Origin: an uncultured Prevotellaceae bacterium
Lineage (GTDB): Bacteria > Bacteroidota > Bacteroidia > Bacteroidales > Bacteroidaceae
Length of the DNA stretch: 64,000 nt
Assembly (NCBI GenBank): GCA_902767775.1
Contig: CACXIP010000007.1
Location: 1-64,000 of the forward strand
Direction of reading: 5' to 3'
A program made the position numbers and the translations under genes. Below, piece after piece: positions 19,216 through 26,735 of this stretch (positions are counted from its first letter, which is position 1; the number at the start of each line of letters is the position of its first letter). The notes below the pieces were generated by a model that was given only the letters and a program-made list of their open reading frames with translations, was not told the origin of the DNA and searched no databases.

Positions 19216-19246
19216 CAAAGATATGCAAAAATTATAGAACTGCAAA
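19216..19246 (-). promoter_or_regulatory. Promoter of the carboxyltransferase-HD operon
   Basis: The minus strand reads TTTG (19246-19243), 19 bases, then TATCTTTG (19223-19216): a full-consensus Bacteroidetes promoter, with a leader of about 65 bases. Confidence 0.75.
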
Positions 19247-19271
19247 AAATGTAGCTGATTTTTTGGCTTTT

Positions 19272-19304
19272 TTTGCTCTGTGATTTTTCTTTTTTGTATT
19301 TTTG
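19272..19304 (+). promoter_or_regulatory. Promoter of the lipoprotein gene at 19334
   Basis: TTTG (19272-19275), 21 bases, then TATTTTTG (19297-19304). It is divergent from the promoter at 19216-19246. Confidence 0.65.
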
Positions 19305-19333
19305 CATGCATAGTTAAATCAGACGATTACTCA

Positions 19334-20125
19334 ATGAACAGAAAATCATTCTATTTTATATTATTCACGCTGATACTTTTTGTGGCATGCGGAAAGACTG
19401 ACGAAACACCTGAGGAAGATGATATGGATGTTGTCTCACAGAGTTATGTGGCGATAGGCGACTCCATGCTCTACGGATTGGCGTGTGATGGCTGCTCCGA
19501 TACCACTCTGGTGCTGCTGCCTGACTCTGGCGGCGACCCCGTGACCTACAGCATCGTCCGTGCGAGAAGTGAGAAGAAATTTTTCGGACGGCCGCAGATT
19601 GGCGACAAGATGGCGGTGATGGTCAATCCTGAAGACCCTACCGAAGTGTTGGTGGTCATCAACCTGGAGCGTGTAAAGGGAACATGGTATTATGAACAAT
19701 TGCCGGTGCTCCGCCGTCGTGCCCATATCGACAGTGCTGAGGTGCAGCAGATGGAGTTTACGGAGGAAGAGAAGGCACGCTTCGACTCATTGCTCTCGAC
19801 TTTGATGATACCACGTGAGTATGCTTACACCTTCAAGCGCGACTTCACCATGAAGACAGAGGGTGGTCCGCCACGCACCTCATCACTCGACCGTGACCTG
19901 CCGGTGGTCTATCCACCGATGACGCGATATATGGAGTGGCATATTTTCAATGGCAAAATCATCCTGACGTATGGCGGCATGAAAATAGCAGGCATGAAGG
20001 ATACTGTCAAACTGACGAATGACACTGCAGAGTTTGTCTTGCTTCGCAACGACACCATGGCGCTTCGCTTCCGCGACCACGTACAGGGCTTCCGGCTCCG
20101 ACCAGATACTCTAGTAGAAAAATAA
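19334..20125 (+). CDS. Putative lipoprotein of unknown function
   Basis: The 263-residue protein starts with a lipoprotein signal (hydrophobic stretch, then FVAC with Cys19) and an acidic stretch (ETPEEDDMD), which often favours export to the outer surface in Bacteroidetes. The rest is a mixed alpha/beta soluble domain without a family I can name. The ATG at 19334 is chosen because the promoter -7 box lies at 19297-19304, which excludes the earlier in-frame start, and because the lipobox then sits at normal distance. Confidence 0.7.
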   Translation: MNRKSFYFILFTLILFVACGKTDETPEEDDMDVVSQSYVAIGDSMLYGLACDGCSDTTLVLLPDSGGDPVTYSIVRARSEKKFFGRPQIGDKMAVMVNPEDPTEVLVVINLERVKGTWYYEQLPVLRRRAHIDSAEVQQMEFTEEEKARFDSLLSTLMIPREYAYTFKRDFTMKTEGGPPRTSSLDRDLPVVYPPMTRYMEWHIFNGKIILTYGGMKIAGMKDTVKLTNDTAEFVLLRNDTMALRFRDHVQGFRLRPDTLVEK

Positions 20126-20131
20126 GCGAAG

Positions 20132-20211
20132 CTTAAATCTCAATTGTCGTGCAAACCGAGTGCAGACGAAAACTTAAATCTCAATTGTCGTGCAAACGAG
20201 TGCAGACGAAA
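20132..20211 (+). repeat. 40-bp tandem duplication in a REP-like region
   Basis: A segment starting CTTAAATCTCAATTGTCGTG is repeated (20132-20171, 20173-20211) with a single C missing in the second copy. It is followed by GAAAGCTTGCTTTC (a palindrome) and CTTAAATCT words up to 20282, filling the space between convergent genes. The GCCGAG-type words resemble the element at 29699-29809. Confidence 0.7.
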
Positions 20212-20283
20212 GCTTGCTTTCAGTATGCCGAGGTGCAGCCGACAATCAAGCGTAGCTTAAATCTTAAATCTCAAATCTCAATA

Positions 20284-20745
20284 TTAATACGGTTGTTTCG
20301 CCAACCGTTTTTTTGCCATTTCCTCATAGGGAGTGCCTGGGCGACCATAGTTGGCATAGGGATGGATGCTGATGCCGCCGCGGGGAGTGAAGCGTCCTGT
20401 CACCTCAATATATTTGGGTTGCATCAGCGCGATGAGGTCCTTCATGATGATGTTTACGCAGTCCTCGTGGAAGTCACCGTGGTTGCGGAAACTGAACAGG
20501 TAGAGTTTCAGGCTCTTGCTCTCCACCATCCGCTCAGCAGGGATGTAGCTGATGATGATTTCGGCAAAGTCAGGCTGGCCCGTGATGGGGCATAGCGAGG
20601 TGAACTCCGGGCAGTTGAACCTCACCCAGTAGTCGTTGTCCTTATGCTTGTTCTCGAAGGTTTCCAGCACCTCGGGAGCATAATCCATGGAATATGTCGT
20701 CTTCTTACCAAGAGCCTGAAGCCCCTCTTTGTTTCTCTCGTTCAT
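20284..20745 (-). CDS. queF: NADPH-dependent 7-cyano-7-deazaguanine (preQ0) reductase
   Basis: QueF reduces the nitrile of preQ0 to the aminomethyl group of preQ1 for queuosine tRNA modification. This 153-residue protein is the short YkvM-type form. It has the catalytic Cys in [14 protein letters not shown] and the QueF signature [16 protein letters not shown], followed by HEDCVN. It is the second gene after yhhQ, with 85 bases between them mostly occupied by a 9-nt word array. Expression probably depends on the yhhQ promoter. Confidence 0.95.
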   Translation of the reverse strand: MNERNKEGLQALGKKTTYSMDYAPEVLETFENKHKDNDYWVRFNCPEFTSLCPITGQPDFAEIIISYIPAERMVESKSLKLYLFSFRNHGDFHEDCVNIIMKDLIALMQPKYIEVTGRFTPRGGISIHPYANYGRPGTPYEEMAKKRLAKQPY

Positions 20746-20767
20746 TGATTTAATTTTTTAGTTAGGT

Positions 20768-20830
20768 GTCTGACCTGTCCGACTAGTCTGACCTGTCGGA
20801 CCTGTCTGACTTGTCCGACTTGTCCGACAC
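20768..20830 (+). repeat. Seven contiguous 9-nt words of the GTCCGACTT family
   Basis: Seven 9-mers in register (such as GTCTGACCT, GTCCGACTA, GTCGGACCT, GTCCGACTT) fill 20768-20830 exactly and stop at the base before the yhhQ stop codon. One GTCGGAC and three GTCCGAC cores are reverse complements and can pair in the operon mRNA. Confidence 0.9.
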
Positions 20831-21505
20831 TTAAAAAATGCTGTAGCTGATGTCTTTGTCGTAGACATCCTCGTTCTCGTAGTGCTTCACCCAGTTTACA
20901 ATGCGGATGGTGAGTGGCAGCACCACAATCTCGTAGGCGGTTTTCAGCACCACCTGCGATAACATCAGCACGGGAAGTTCGGAGGTGGGGATGACGCCAT
21001 AGAATGCCAGTGGGAAGAAAATCAGTGAGTCGGCGCTCTCTCCGAAGATGGTGCTCATGATGGCGCGGAGAGAGAAATGCTTTCCCTCCGACATCACCTT
21101 CATGCGGCTCATCACATATGCATTGATGAAGCTACCTGCGAGGAAAGCCATGAAGGAGGCGAAGGCGATGCGCGGAGCCAGTCCGAAGATGGCATGGAAA
21201 CCGGCATCGTTGTCCCAATAGGGCGCACCGGGGATGGCATCGCAAAGGGCACATACCGAAACGAAGAAGAAGTTCATGATGAACCCCAACCATATCAGCA
21301 GGCGGGCCTTGCTGTAGCCCCATACCTCGCATACGCAGTCGTTGATGATGTAGGATACTGGGAAGATGAGCAGTCCGCCCGTCACACTGATGGAGCCTAA
21401 TGCTATCTGTTTTGTTCCCAAGAGGTTCGCCGTAAGCAGGCAAACCGTGAAGAGCATGCTCATGATAAGGAACAGCACGCTCACTTTAGTTTTGTTCTTG
21501 TTCAT
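20831..21505 (-). CDS. yhhQ: Queuosine precursor transporter, YhhQ/VUT family
   Basis: The 224-residue integral membrane protein has about six membrane segments, the first at about 8-30 (VLFLIMSMLFTVCLLTANLLG). It contains the family pattern FPVSYIINDCVCEVWGYSKAR and later FGESADSLIFFPLAFYG. YhhQ imports queuosine precursors (preQ0/preQ1). It is placed before queF, so preQ0 taken up or made elsewhere can be reduced to preQ1. A preQ1-like aptamer lies directly before the start codon, fitting feedback control. Confidence 0.93.
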   Translation of the reverse strand: MNKNKTKVSVLFLIMSMLFTVCLLTANLLGTKQIALGSISVTGGLLIFPVSYIINDCVCEVWGYSKARLLIWLGFIMNFFFVSVCALCDAIPGAPYWDNDAGFHAIFGLAPRIAFASFMAFLAGSFINAYVMSRMKVMSEGKHFSLRAIMSTIFGESADSLIFFPLAFYGVIPTSELPVLMLSQVVLKTAYEIVVLPLTIRIVNWVKHYENEDVYDKDISYSIF

Positions 21506-21510
21506 TTTTT

Positions 21511-21541
21511 CTTGTTTTTTAAGAGGTTACCAAGCACTCTT
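21511..21541 (-). promoter_or_regulatory. Candidate preQ1-I riboswitch before yhhQ-queF
   Basis: On the minus strand P1 is AAGAG (541-537) with CUCUU (525-521). A pseudoknot P2 forms between CUUG (534-531) and CAAG (514-511). The intervening loop reads GUAAC directly before the 3' arm of P1, and six A residues precede CAAG. This is the H-type pseudoknot plan of preQ1-I aptamers, with the ligand-reading C just before P1' and an A-rich third loop. CAAG is 5 bases before the start codon, so ligand binding could block translation initiation. The genes controlled, a queuosine precursor transporter and preQ0 reductase, fit exactly. Confidence 0.7.
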
Positions 21542-21589
21542 GCAACAGCCTTGGCACAGCCTCGGCCAGCCATTGCTAAAAAAGCGGTG

Positions 21590-21621
21590 CAAAATTATAT
21601 ATTTTTTAGAGGAAAAACAAA
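21590..21621 (-). promoter_or_regulatory. Promoter of yhhQ-queF
   Basis: The minus strand reads TTTG (21621-21618), 20 bases, then TAATTTTG (21597-21590). Transcription should start near 21584, giving a leader of about 80 bases containing a GC-rich hairpin (about 21579-21545) and then the preQ1-like aptamer. Confidence 0.75.
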
Positions 21622-21639
21622 TGATTCAAATAAAAATGT

Positions 21640-21647
21640 TATATTTG
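21640..21647 (+). promoter_or_regulatory. -7 box for the TlpA-like gene
   Basis: TATATTTG lies 36 bases before the ATG at 21684. No good -33 element is seen. It is divergent from the yhhQ promoter. Confidence 0.45.
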
Positions 21648-21683
21648 CCGCGTTTTTACCAAACGTGACATCATAATTATAGA

Positions 21684-22742
21684 ATGAGAAAACTGATAAT
21701 GACCTTGTTTGTGCTGACCTTTGCCCTCCTCGCAGGCGCACAGACACAAAAGCAAATGCATATCTTCGGCATCGCCCCTGCAGCGACCGACTCCGTGCTC
21801 CTCATCGACCTGACAAGGGGTGCCATCAGAGCCAAGATACCTGTAAAAGAAGGTAAGTTCAACACCGTCATTCCCGTTCAGGAGAATGAGCTGCTGGGCA
21901 TCGGCGACCGTTCCTATTTCGCACCTTTCTTTGCCGACGGACCATCCGTGGAGGTCAACATCCCGGCGCATCAGGTGAAGGGGTCGGAACTGAACATGCA
22001 GACCAACCGTTGTGACAATTCGCTCGACTCCCTCGACCGAGTGTTGGAAGGACGCGCGAAGACCATCACCGAGAACATGGCCGACGAGGCTGCCGCCAGG
22101 GAGCAGATGGCTCAGTTGGCTGAGCAGCGCATCGTGCAGAGGGCCGAAATCCTCAAAGCATATGAAAACACATTGGTGCCGGCCGCCTTCCTGCCCGATA
22201 TGATTATGGAGATGAACTACAGTCAGGCTGAGCCTTGGCTGAAGGAGAGTGCGCCTTATATGTCACATCCGAGGATGTTCACCGCTATCAGGTTTGCCGA
22301 GGGACTGAAGAAGAAACAGCCAGGACAGATGTTTCATGAACTGACGATGAACGACATGGAGGGCAATGTGCATAAGCTCAGCGAGTGGTGCGGCAAGGGC
22401 AACTACGTGCTGGTTGACTTCTGGGCAAGTTGGTGTGGTCCCTGCCGTCAGGAGATGCCCCGCGTGGTGGAGAGTTATGTGAAATATCACAGCAAAGGCT
22501 ATGAGATTGTAGGTGTTTCGTTCGACAACAAGGCAGAGCCGTGGAAGGCAGCGGTGAAGCAGTTGGGCATGGACTGGCCACAGATTTCCGACCTGAAAGG
22601 TTGGCAGAGTGCCGGTTCAGAGGCCTATGGCGTCATGGCCATCCCTTCCAATGTGCTGGTCGACCCCGAGGGACGCATTATCGCCAATGACCTTCGCGGA
22701 GACCGCCTCATGGCCAAGTTGAAAGAAATCTATGGTTTTTAA
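21684..22742 (+). CDS. TlpA/ResA-like thiol-disulfide oxidoreductase with N-terminal DUF4369-like domain
   Basis: The 352-residue exported protein has a signal peptide (about 1-19), a beta-rich DUF4369-like domain (about 25-110), a helical linker, and a C-terminal thioredoxin domain (about 215-350). The redox site is ASWCGPCRQEM and the later conserved loop AIPSNVLVDPEG carries the cis-Pro. Such proteins reduce or isomerise periplasmic disulfides, often during cytochrome maturation or stress; the partner is unknown. The Ca2+/Na+ antiporter starts 14 bases later, so the two are probably one transcript. Confidence 0.88.
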   Translation: MRKLIMTLFVLTFALLAGAQTQKQMHIFGIAPAATDSVLLIDLTRGAIRAKIPVKEGKFNTVIPVQENELLGIGDRSYFAPFFADGPSVEVNIPAHQVKGSELNMQTNRCDNSLDSLDRVLEGRAKTITENMADEAAAREQMAQLAEQRIVQRAEILKAYENTLVPAAFLPDMIMEMNYSQAEPWLKESAPYMSHPRMFTAIRFAEGLKKKQPGQMFHELTMNDMEGNVHKLSEWCGKGNYVLVDFWASWCGPCRQEMPRVVESYVKYHSKGYEIVGVSFDNKAEPWKAAVKQLGMDWPQISDLKGWQSAGSEAYGVMAIPSNVLVDPEGRIIANDLRGDRLMAKLKEIYGF

Positions 22743-22756
22743 CAAGATTGTAAATC

Positions 22757-23695
22757 ATGCTACTTGATATTCTGCTGATTATTTTAGGTGTGGTGCTCGT
22801 CATATGGGGCGCCGACAGGATGACTGATGGTGCCGTGAGCATTGCGCAACGCCTGAAAATTCCCAAAATCGTGATTGGACTGACCATCGTTGCCATGGGC
22901 ACCTCCGCACCAGAGTTTTTCGTCAGTCTGATGTCAGCCTTGAAGGGCACACCCGACTTGGCGGTGGGTAATGTGGTGGGCAGCAACATTTTCAACACGT
23001 TGCTCATCGTCGGTGTGGCAGCCATGGTGACGCCCATCGTCATCTCGCGCTCCACAGTGAGGAAAGATATGCCGTGGTCGATGTTGGCTGCGGCCATTCT
23101 CACCGTCATGTGCTTCGACAATGTCGTCTCAAGATGGGATGCGTTGGTCCTCTTCATTCTGTTCCTCACTTTCATCGGCTACAACCTGCATGAAGCGAGG
23201 AAAGGCAAAAAACAACCCGAGGAAGAGGAGGAAGAGAATACGATGAGGCCCATCCTCGCTGTGGGACTGGTATTGCTCGGACTGGGATGCCTCGTGCTCG
23301 GCAGTAACATCTTTGTCGACAGCGCCACAAAGGTGGCACAGGAACTTGGTGTGTCGGAGGCAGTGATTGGCCTCACCATCGTGGCTGGCGGCACCTCGTT
23401 GCCCGAACTGGCCACCAGTGTGGTGGCAGCCCGTAAGGGACAGAGTGCCATCGCCATCGGCAACGTCATTGGCAGCAACGTATTCAACGTCTTGATGATT
23501 ATCGGCATCACCGGTTTGATTAAGCCCATGAACATCACTGGCATCACCAATGTCGACCTTGGTGTCATGACCGGTAGTATGGTGTTGCTTTGGCTGTTCT
23601 CCTATACAAAACTCAAGGTGGAAAGATGGGAGGGTGCCGTTCTCACCGGCATTTTCACCGGCTACATGTGCTGGCTCATCTCGTTGGTGATTTGA
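22757..23695 (+). CDS. Calcium/sodium antiporter (CaCA, YrbG-like)
   Basis: The 312-residue protein has about ten membrane segments in two inverted repeats. Each repeat carries the family alpha-motifs: GTSAPEFFVS with GNVVGSNIFNT in the first half, and GGTSLPELATS with GNVIGSNVFNV in the second. The acidic cytoplasmic link (KKQPEEEEEEN, about 152-162) separates the halves. The ion specificity is inferred from the family. Its TGA stop lies in the first word of a TTTGAGATTT-type repeat. Confidence 0.92.
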   Translation: MLLDILLIILGVVLVIWGADRMTDGAVSIAQRLKIPKIVIGLTIVAMGTSAPEFFVSLMSALKGTPDLAVGNVVGSNIFNTLLIVGVAAMVTPIVISRSTVRKDMPWSMLAAAILTVMCFDNVVSRWDALVLFILFLTFIGYNLHEARKGKKQPEEEEEENTMRPILAVGLVLLGLGCLVLGSNIFVDSATKVAQELGVSEAVIGLTIVAGGTSLPELATSVVAARKGQSAIAIGNVIGSNVFNVLMIIGITGLIKPMNITGITNVDLGVMTGSMVLLWLFSYTKLKVERWEGAVLTGIFTGYMCWLISLVI

Positions 23696-23736
23696 GATTT
23701 AAGTTTTGAGATTTGAAATTTGAGGTTTGAGATTTA
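23690..23736 (+). repeat. TTTGAGATTT-word array at the antiporter stop codon
   Basis: Words such as GATTTGAGATTTAAG, TTTTGAGATTTG and GTTTGAGATTT follow one another. The first word contains the antiporter TGA stop. The reverse-complement words (CTTAAATCT, CTCAAATCT) also occur at 20254-20282. Confidence 0.7.
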
Positions 23737-23740
23737 TGGA

Positions 23741-23890
23741 CCCCAAACGCCCAAAAGTCATATGTCTAAACTCCTAAACTCCTAAACTCCTCAAAAACCC
23801 CAAAACGCCCAAACAACTAAACGCCCAAACGACCAAACAACCAAACGCCCAAACGACTAAACGACCAACCCCCCAAACGACCAACCCTCC
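23741..23890 (+). repeat. CTAAACTC / CCCAAACGA-word array running into msrC
   Basis: Three CTAAACTC words are followed by more than ten variants of (C)CCAAACGA, CCAAACAA and CTAAACGA. The array continues to about 23890, so the final codons and TAG stop of the minus-strand gene at 23857 are made of array words. Confidence 0.85.
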
Positions 23891-24375
23891 AGCATCTCCA
23901 CGATGGCTTCCAGTCCTTCACGGTCGGTATTGTCAAAGGCAGACAGTTCGGTGGAGTCGATGTCGAGCACGGCGGTGATGTCGCCGGCGGCATTTCTCAC
24001 AGGCACGACAATCTCGGAGCGTGAGAGCGATGAGCATGCGATATGTCCGGGAAACTGCTCCACGTCGTCGACGATGATGGTCTCACCCCGTTGCCATGCC
24101 GTGCCGCATACCCCTCTTCCCTTTTTGATGCGGTAACAGGCGATAGTGCCTTGGAAAGGGCCGAGCAACAACTCATCGCCCTTTACGAGGTAAAACCCCA
24201 CCCAGAAAAAACGTTCTCCGAAAGTAGAGCGGAGGAGAGCTGTCACATTGGCAAGCACTCCAACGGTGTTGTCCTCACCTTCAATAAGACTCTTTATTTG
24301 GGGAATGATTTCCTCATATATGGATTGTCTGGAAACCGTCTCGTTCTCTGTTTTTTTCTGCATGTAGTTGTCCAT
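23857..24375 (-). CDS. msrC: GAF-domain free methionine-(R)-sulfoxide reductase
   Basis: fRMsr reduces free methionine-(R)-sulfoxide in the cytoplasm. The 172-residue GAF protein has the pattern FFWVGFYLV...LLLGPFQG, and the three family cysteines in TIACYRI, GVCGTAW and HIACSS. The domain ends with LDIDSTELSAFDNTDREGLE. The last nine residues (GWSFGGLVV) are encoded by an intergenic word array and look like an accidental extension. A -7-like TATGTTTG is seen at 24444-24437. Confidence 0.88.
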   Translation of the reverse strand: MDNYMQKKTENETVSRQSIYEEIIPQIKSLIEGEDNTVGVLANVTALLRSTFGERFFWVGFYLVKGDELLLGPFQGTIACYRIKKGRGVCGTAWQRGETIIVDDVEQFPGHIACSSLSRSEIVVPVRNAAGDITAVLDIDSTELSAFDNTDREGLEAIVEMLEGWSFGGLVV

Positions 24376-24486
24376 TTGATGATTTGATATGTTTTTTTAA
24401 GAACGATAAATCGTCGGTTTTATTTCCTTGGCATGTCAAACATATATTTTTTCTTACATTCTGTCGTTTGTTTGAATGAAAATGTG

Positions 24487-24494
24487 TAATTTTG
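24487..24494 (+). promoter_or_regulatory. -7 box for trpB
   Basis: TAATTTTG lies about 28 bases before the ATG. TTTG copies upstream are closer than the optimal distance (16 bases), so the promoter is only partly supported. Confidence 0.45.
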
Positions 24495-24522
24495 CCACGG
24501 ATTTACCTAATTCAATAAAGTT

Positions 24523-25887
24523 ATGTCTAAACAGAAGAGATTTATCTTACAGGAGAACGAGATTCCTACCCAATGGTACAACATCCAGGCAGAGATGCCC
24601 AACAAGCCTTTGCCTCCCCTCAATCCAGGGACGAAAAAACCTTTAACGGCAGAGGACCTTGCACATATCTTCAGCCTTGAGTGCTCCAAACAGGAACTTG
24701 ACACCGAGCATGCGTGGATAGATATCCCCGAGCCCGTGCTCGAGATGTATAAATACTACCGTGCCACTCCGCTGGTACGCGCATACGCTCTTGAGGAAGC
24801 CATCGGCACACCTGCACATATCTATTTCAAGAACGAGAGCGTCAATCCGCTGGGTTCACATAAAATCAACTCCGCCCTGCCTCAGTGCTACTACTGCAAG
24901 CAGGAGGGCGTGACCAATGTCACCACAGAGACAGGTGCCGGCCAATGGGGCGCCGCCCTGAGTTATGCCGCCAAAGTCTTTGGCTTGGAGACCGCCGTCT
25001 ACCAGGTGAAGTTGACGATGCAGCAGAAACCATATCGCTCATCCATCATGCGCACCTTCGGCGCCACGGTGGAAGGCTCACCTTCGATGTCAACCCGTGC
25101 CGGCAAGGACATCATCACCCGAGACCCCATGCACATGGGTTCGTTGGGCACCGCTATCTCTGAGGCAGTAGAACTCGCCACCACCACACCCAACTGCAAA
25201 TATACGTTGGGTTCGGTGCTCAATCACGTGTCACTCCATCAGACCATCATCGGTCTTGAGGCTGAGAAGCAGATGGCGATGACCGGAGAATACCCCGACA
25301 AGATTATCGCTTGCTTCGGTGGCGGTTCCAACTTCGGTGGCATTGCCTTCCCCTTCATGCGCCACAACTTCACAGGAGAGCGCCACACCGAGTTTATTGC
25401 AGCAGAGCCCAACAGCTGTCCGAAACTCACCCGCGGTGTGTTCGACTACGACTTCGGCGATGAGGCAGGTTACACACCGCTGCTCCCGATGTTCACCCTC
25501 GGCCATGACTTCAGACCCGCCAACATCCATGCCGGTGGCCTGCGCTACCACGGTGCCGGTGTTATCGTCAGCCAACTCATCAAGGACGGATATATGCGCG
25601 GTGTGGACATCCCGCAGCTGGAAACCTTCGAGGCAGGCATCCTCTTCAGCCGCACTGAGGGCATCATCCCCGCTCCGGAGAGCTGCCATGCCATTGCAGC
25701 CACCATCCGCGAGGCACTCAAATGCAAGGAGACGGGCGAGGAGCAGGTTATCCTCTTCAACCTCAGTGGTCACGGACTGATTGACATGCCGTCGTATGAG
25801 CAGTTCATCAATGGCGACCTGCGCAACTACAACCTCACTGATGAGGAACTCGCCAAGGGCATGGCTCGCCTGCCGCACCTCATTTGA
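24523..25887 (+). CDS. trpB: Tryptophan synthase beta-like, TrpB2 type
   Basis: This PLP enzyme condenses indole with serine. The 454-residue length and long N-terminal extension mark the TrpB2 branch rather than the ordinary 400-residue TrpB. The PLP lysine is Lys114 in NPLGSHKINSAL. The catalytic Glu lies in TETGAGQWG and the phosphate-binding Gly loop is CFGGGSNFGG. There is no trpA or other trp gene alongside. It may salvage indole or back up a main trp operon elsewhere. A terminator follows. Confidence 0.92.
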   Translation: MSKQKRFILQENEIPTQWYNIQAEMPNKPLPPLNPGTKKPLTAEDLAHIFSLECSKQELDTEHAWIDIPEPVLEMYKYYRATPLVRAYALEEAIGTPAHIYFKNESVNPLGSHKINSALPQCYYCKQEGVTNVTTETGAGQWGAALSYAAKVFGLETAVYQVKLTMQQKPYRSSIMRTFGATVEGSPSMSTRAGKDIITRDPMHMGSLGTAISEAVELATTTPNCKYTLGSVLNHVSLHQTIIGLEAEKQMAMTGEYPDKIIACFGGGSNFGGIAFPFMRHNFTGERHTEFIAAEPNSCPKLTRGVFDYDFGDEAGYTPLLPMFTLGHDFRPANIHAGGLRYHGAGVIVSQLIKDGYMRGVDIPQLETFEAGILFSRTEGIIPAPESCHAIAATIREALKCKETGEEQVILFNLSGHGLIDMPSYEQFINGDLRNYNLTDEELAKGMARLPHLI

Positions 25888-25916
25888 CTTTGTTTGAAAT
25901 TGAGTAATCCCAAATC

Positions 25917-25954
25917 ATCAAGAAGCTGCCATATGGTGGCTTCTTGATTTTTTT
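25917..25954 (+). terminator. Rho-independent terminator after trpB
   Basis: The hairpin ATCAAGAAGC..GCCA / TGGC..TTCTTGAT is followed by a run of seven T, 30 bases after the trpB stop. Confidence 0.85.
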
Positions 25955-25990
25955 GTCAGACTCGTCCGACTCGTCCGACATGTCCGACAA
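25955..25990 (+). repeat. Four 9-nt words of the GTCCGACTT family
   Basis: GTCAGACTC, GTCCGACTC, GTCCGACAT and GTCCGACAA stand in register directly after the terminator T-run. This is the same word family as 20768-20830 and 35226-35288. Confidence 0.85.
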
Positions 25991-26123
25991 GCCACATATT
26001 TCAGAGCAGATGCAGAGGTAGCGGTCTGCACGAAAACTGCCCAAAATAGCGTGAAAAACTTGCATTCTCCATAATCATTGCAAATTTGTCAGCATTTTGT
26101 TTCCAATAATCGGGTGAAATTTG

Positions 26124-26131
26124 TAAATTTG
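26124..26131 (+). promoter_or_regulatory. -7 box for the flavin reductase gene
   Basis: TAAATTTG lies 33 bases before the ATG at 26164. The nearest upstream TTTG is too far for optimal spacing (24 bases). Confidence 0.45.
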
Positions 26132-26163
26132 CTCTCCTTTTATCATTCAACCAATATAATAGT

Positions 26164-26730
26164 ATGAAAAGTTTCAAATCGAATGCGTGGCTGTTGCCAC
26201 AGCCAGTGCTGATTATCGGTACTTACGACAACGACGGCAAGGCAAATGCCATGAACGCAGCATGGGGCGGACAATGGGACATGCACGAAATCATCATCTC
26301 ACTGGGCTCGCATCAGACGACAGACAACCTTGCACGGAATCCTGAGTTGAGTGTTGCCTTTGCCACGGCAGAGACGATGGTCGCTTCCGACTATGTGGGC
26401 ATCGCAAGTGGAAGAAATACGCCCGACAAGATGGAGCGGACGGGATGGACGGTGGAAAAGGCACCTCATGTGAATGCGCCTGTGTTTAGGGAGTTTCCCA
26501 TGACATTGGAGTGCCGTGTGAAACAAAAGATAGATGAGTCGGAGACTGGCTATTATCTCATTGCTGAAATCATCAATATCCTTTGTGATGAAGCATTTCT
26601 TGGCGAGGATGGAAAACCCGATGTGGAGAAAATGGGGCTCATCACCTTCGATCCCGTTCATCACACTTATATTCAGTTGGGCAAGACGGTAGGCAAGGCA
26701 TTCTCCGATGGAAAACAACTTGCAGAATAA
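26164..26730 (+). CDS. Flavin reductase-like (FMN-binding split barrel) protein
   Basis: The 188-residue protein has the FMN-binding split-barrel fold of the flavin reductase/DIM6 family: LPQPVLIIGTYD at about 11-22, GKANAMNAAWGG, and the SLGSHQTTDNLARNPELSV segment at about 47-65. Such proteins bind FMN and either reduce it for a partner or use it in small redox reactions; no partner gene is adjacent. It lies 5 bases before the M4 peptidase, but the functions look unrelated. Confidence 0.88.
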   Translation: MKSFKSNAWLLPQPVLIIGTYDNDGKANAMNAAWGGQWDMHEIIISLGSHQTTDNLARNPELSVAFATAETMVASDYVGIASGRNTPDKMERTGWTVEKAPHVNAPVFREFPMTLECRVKQKIDESETGYYLIAEIINILCDEAFLGEDGKPDVEKMGLITFDPVHHTYIQLGKTVGKAFSDGKQLAE

Positions 26731-26735
26731 GAGAG

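Noticed and set aside
19280-19333. Earlier in-frame start for the lipoprotein at 19334
   Set aside because: It would place the promoter -7 box inside the coding region and bury the lipoprotein signal 18 residues in.
26000-26060. tRNA-like or small RNA gene after trpB
   Set aside because: The stretch has a few complementary words (GCAGA, TCTGC) but no cloverleaf, promoter or terminator arrangement.
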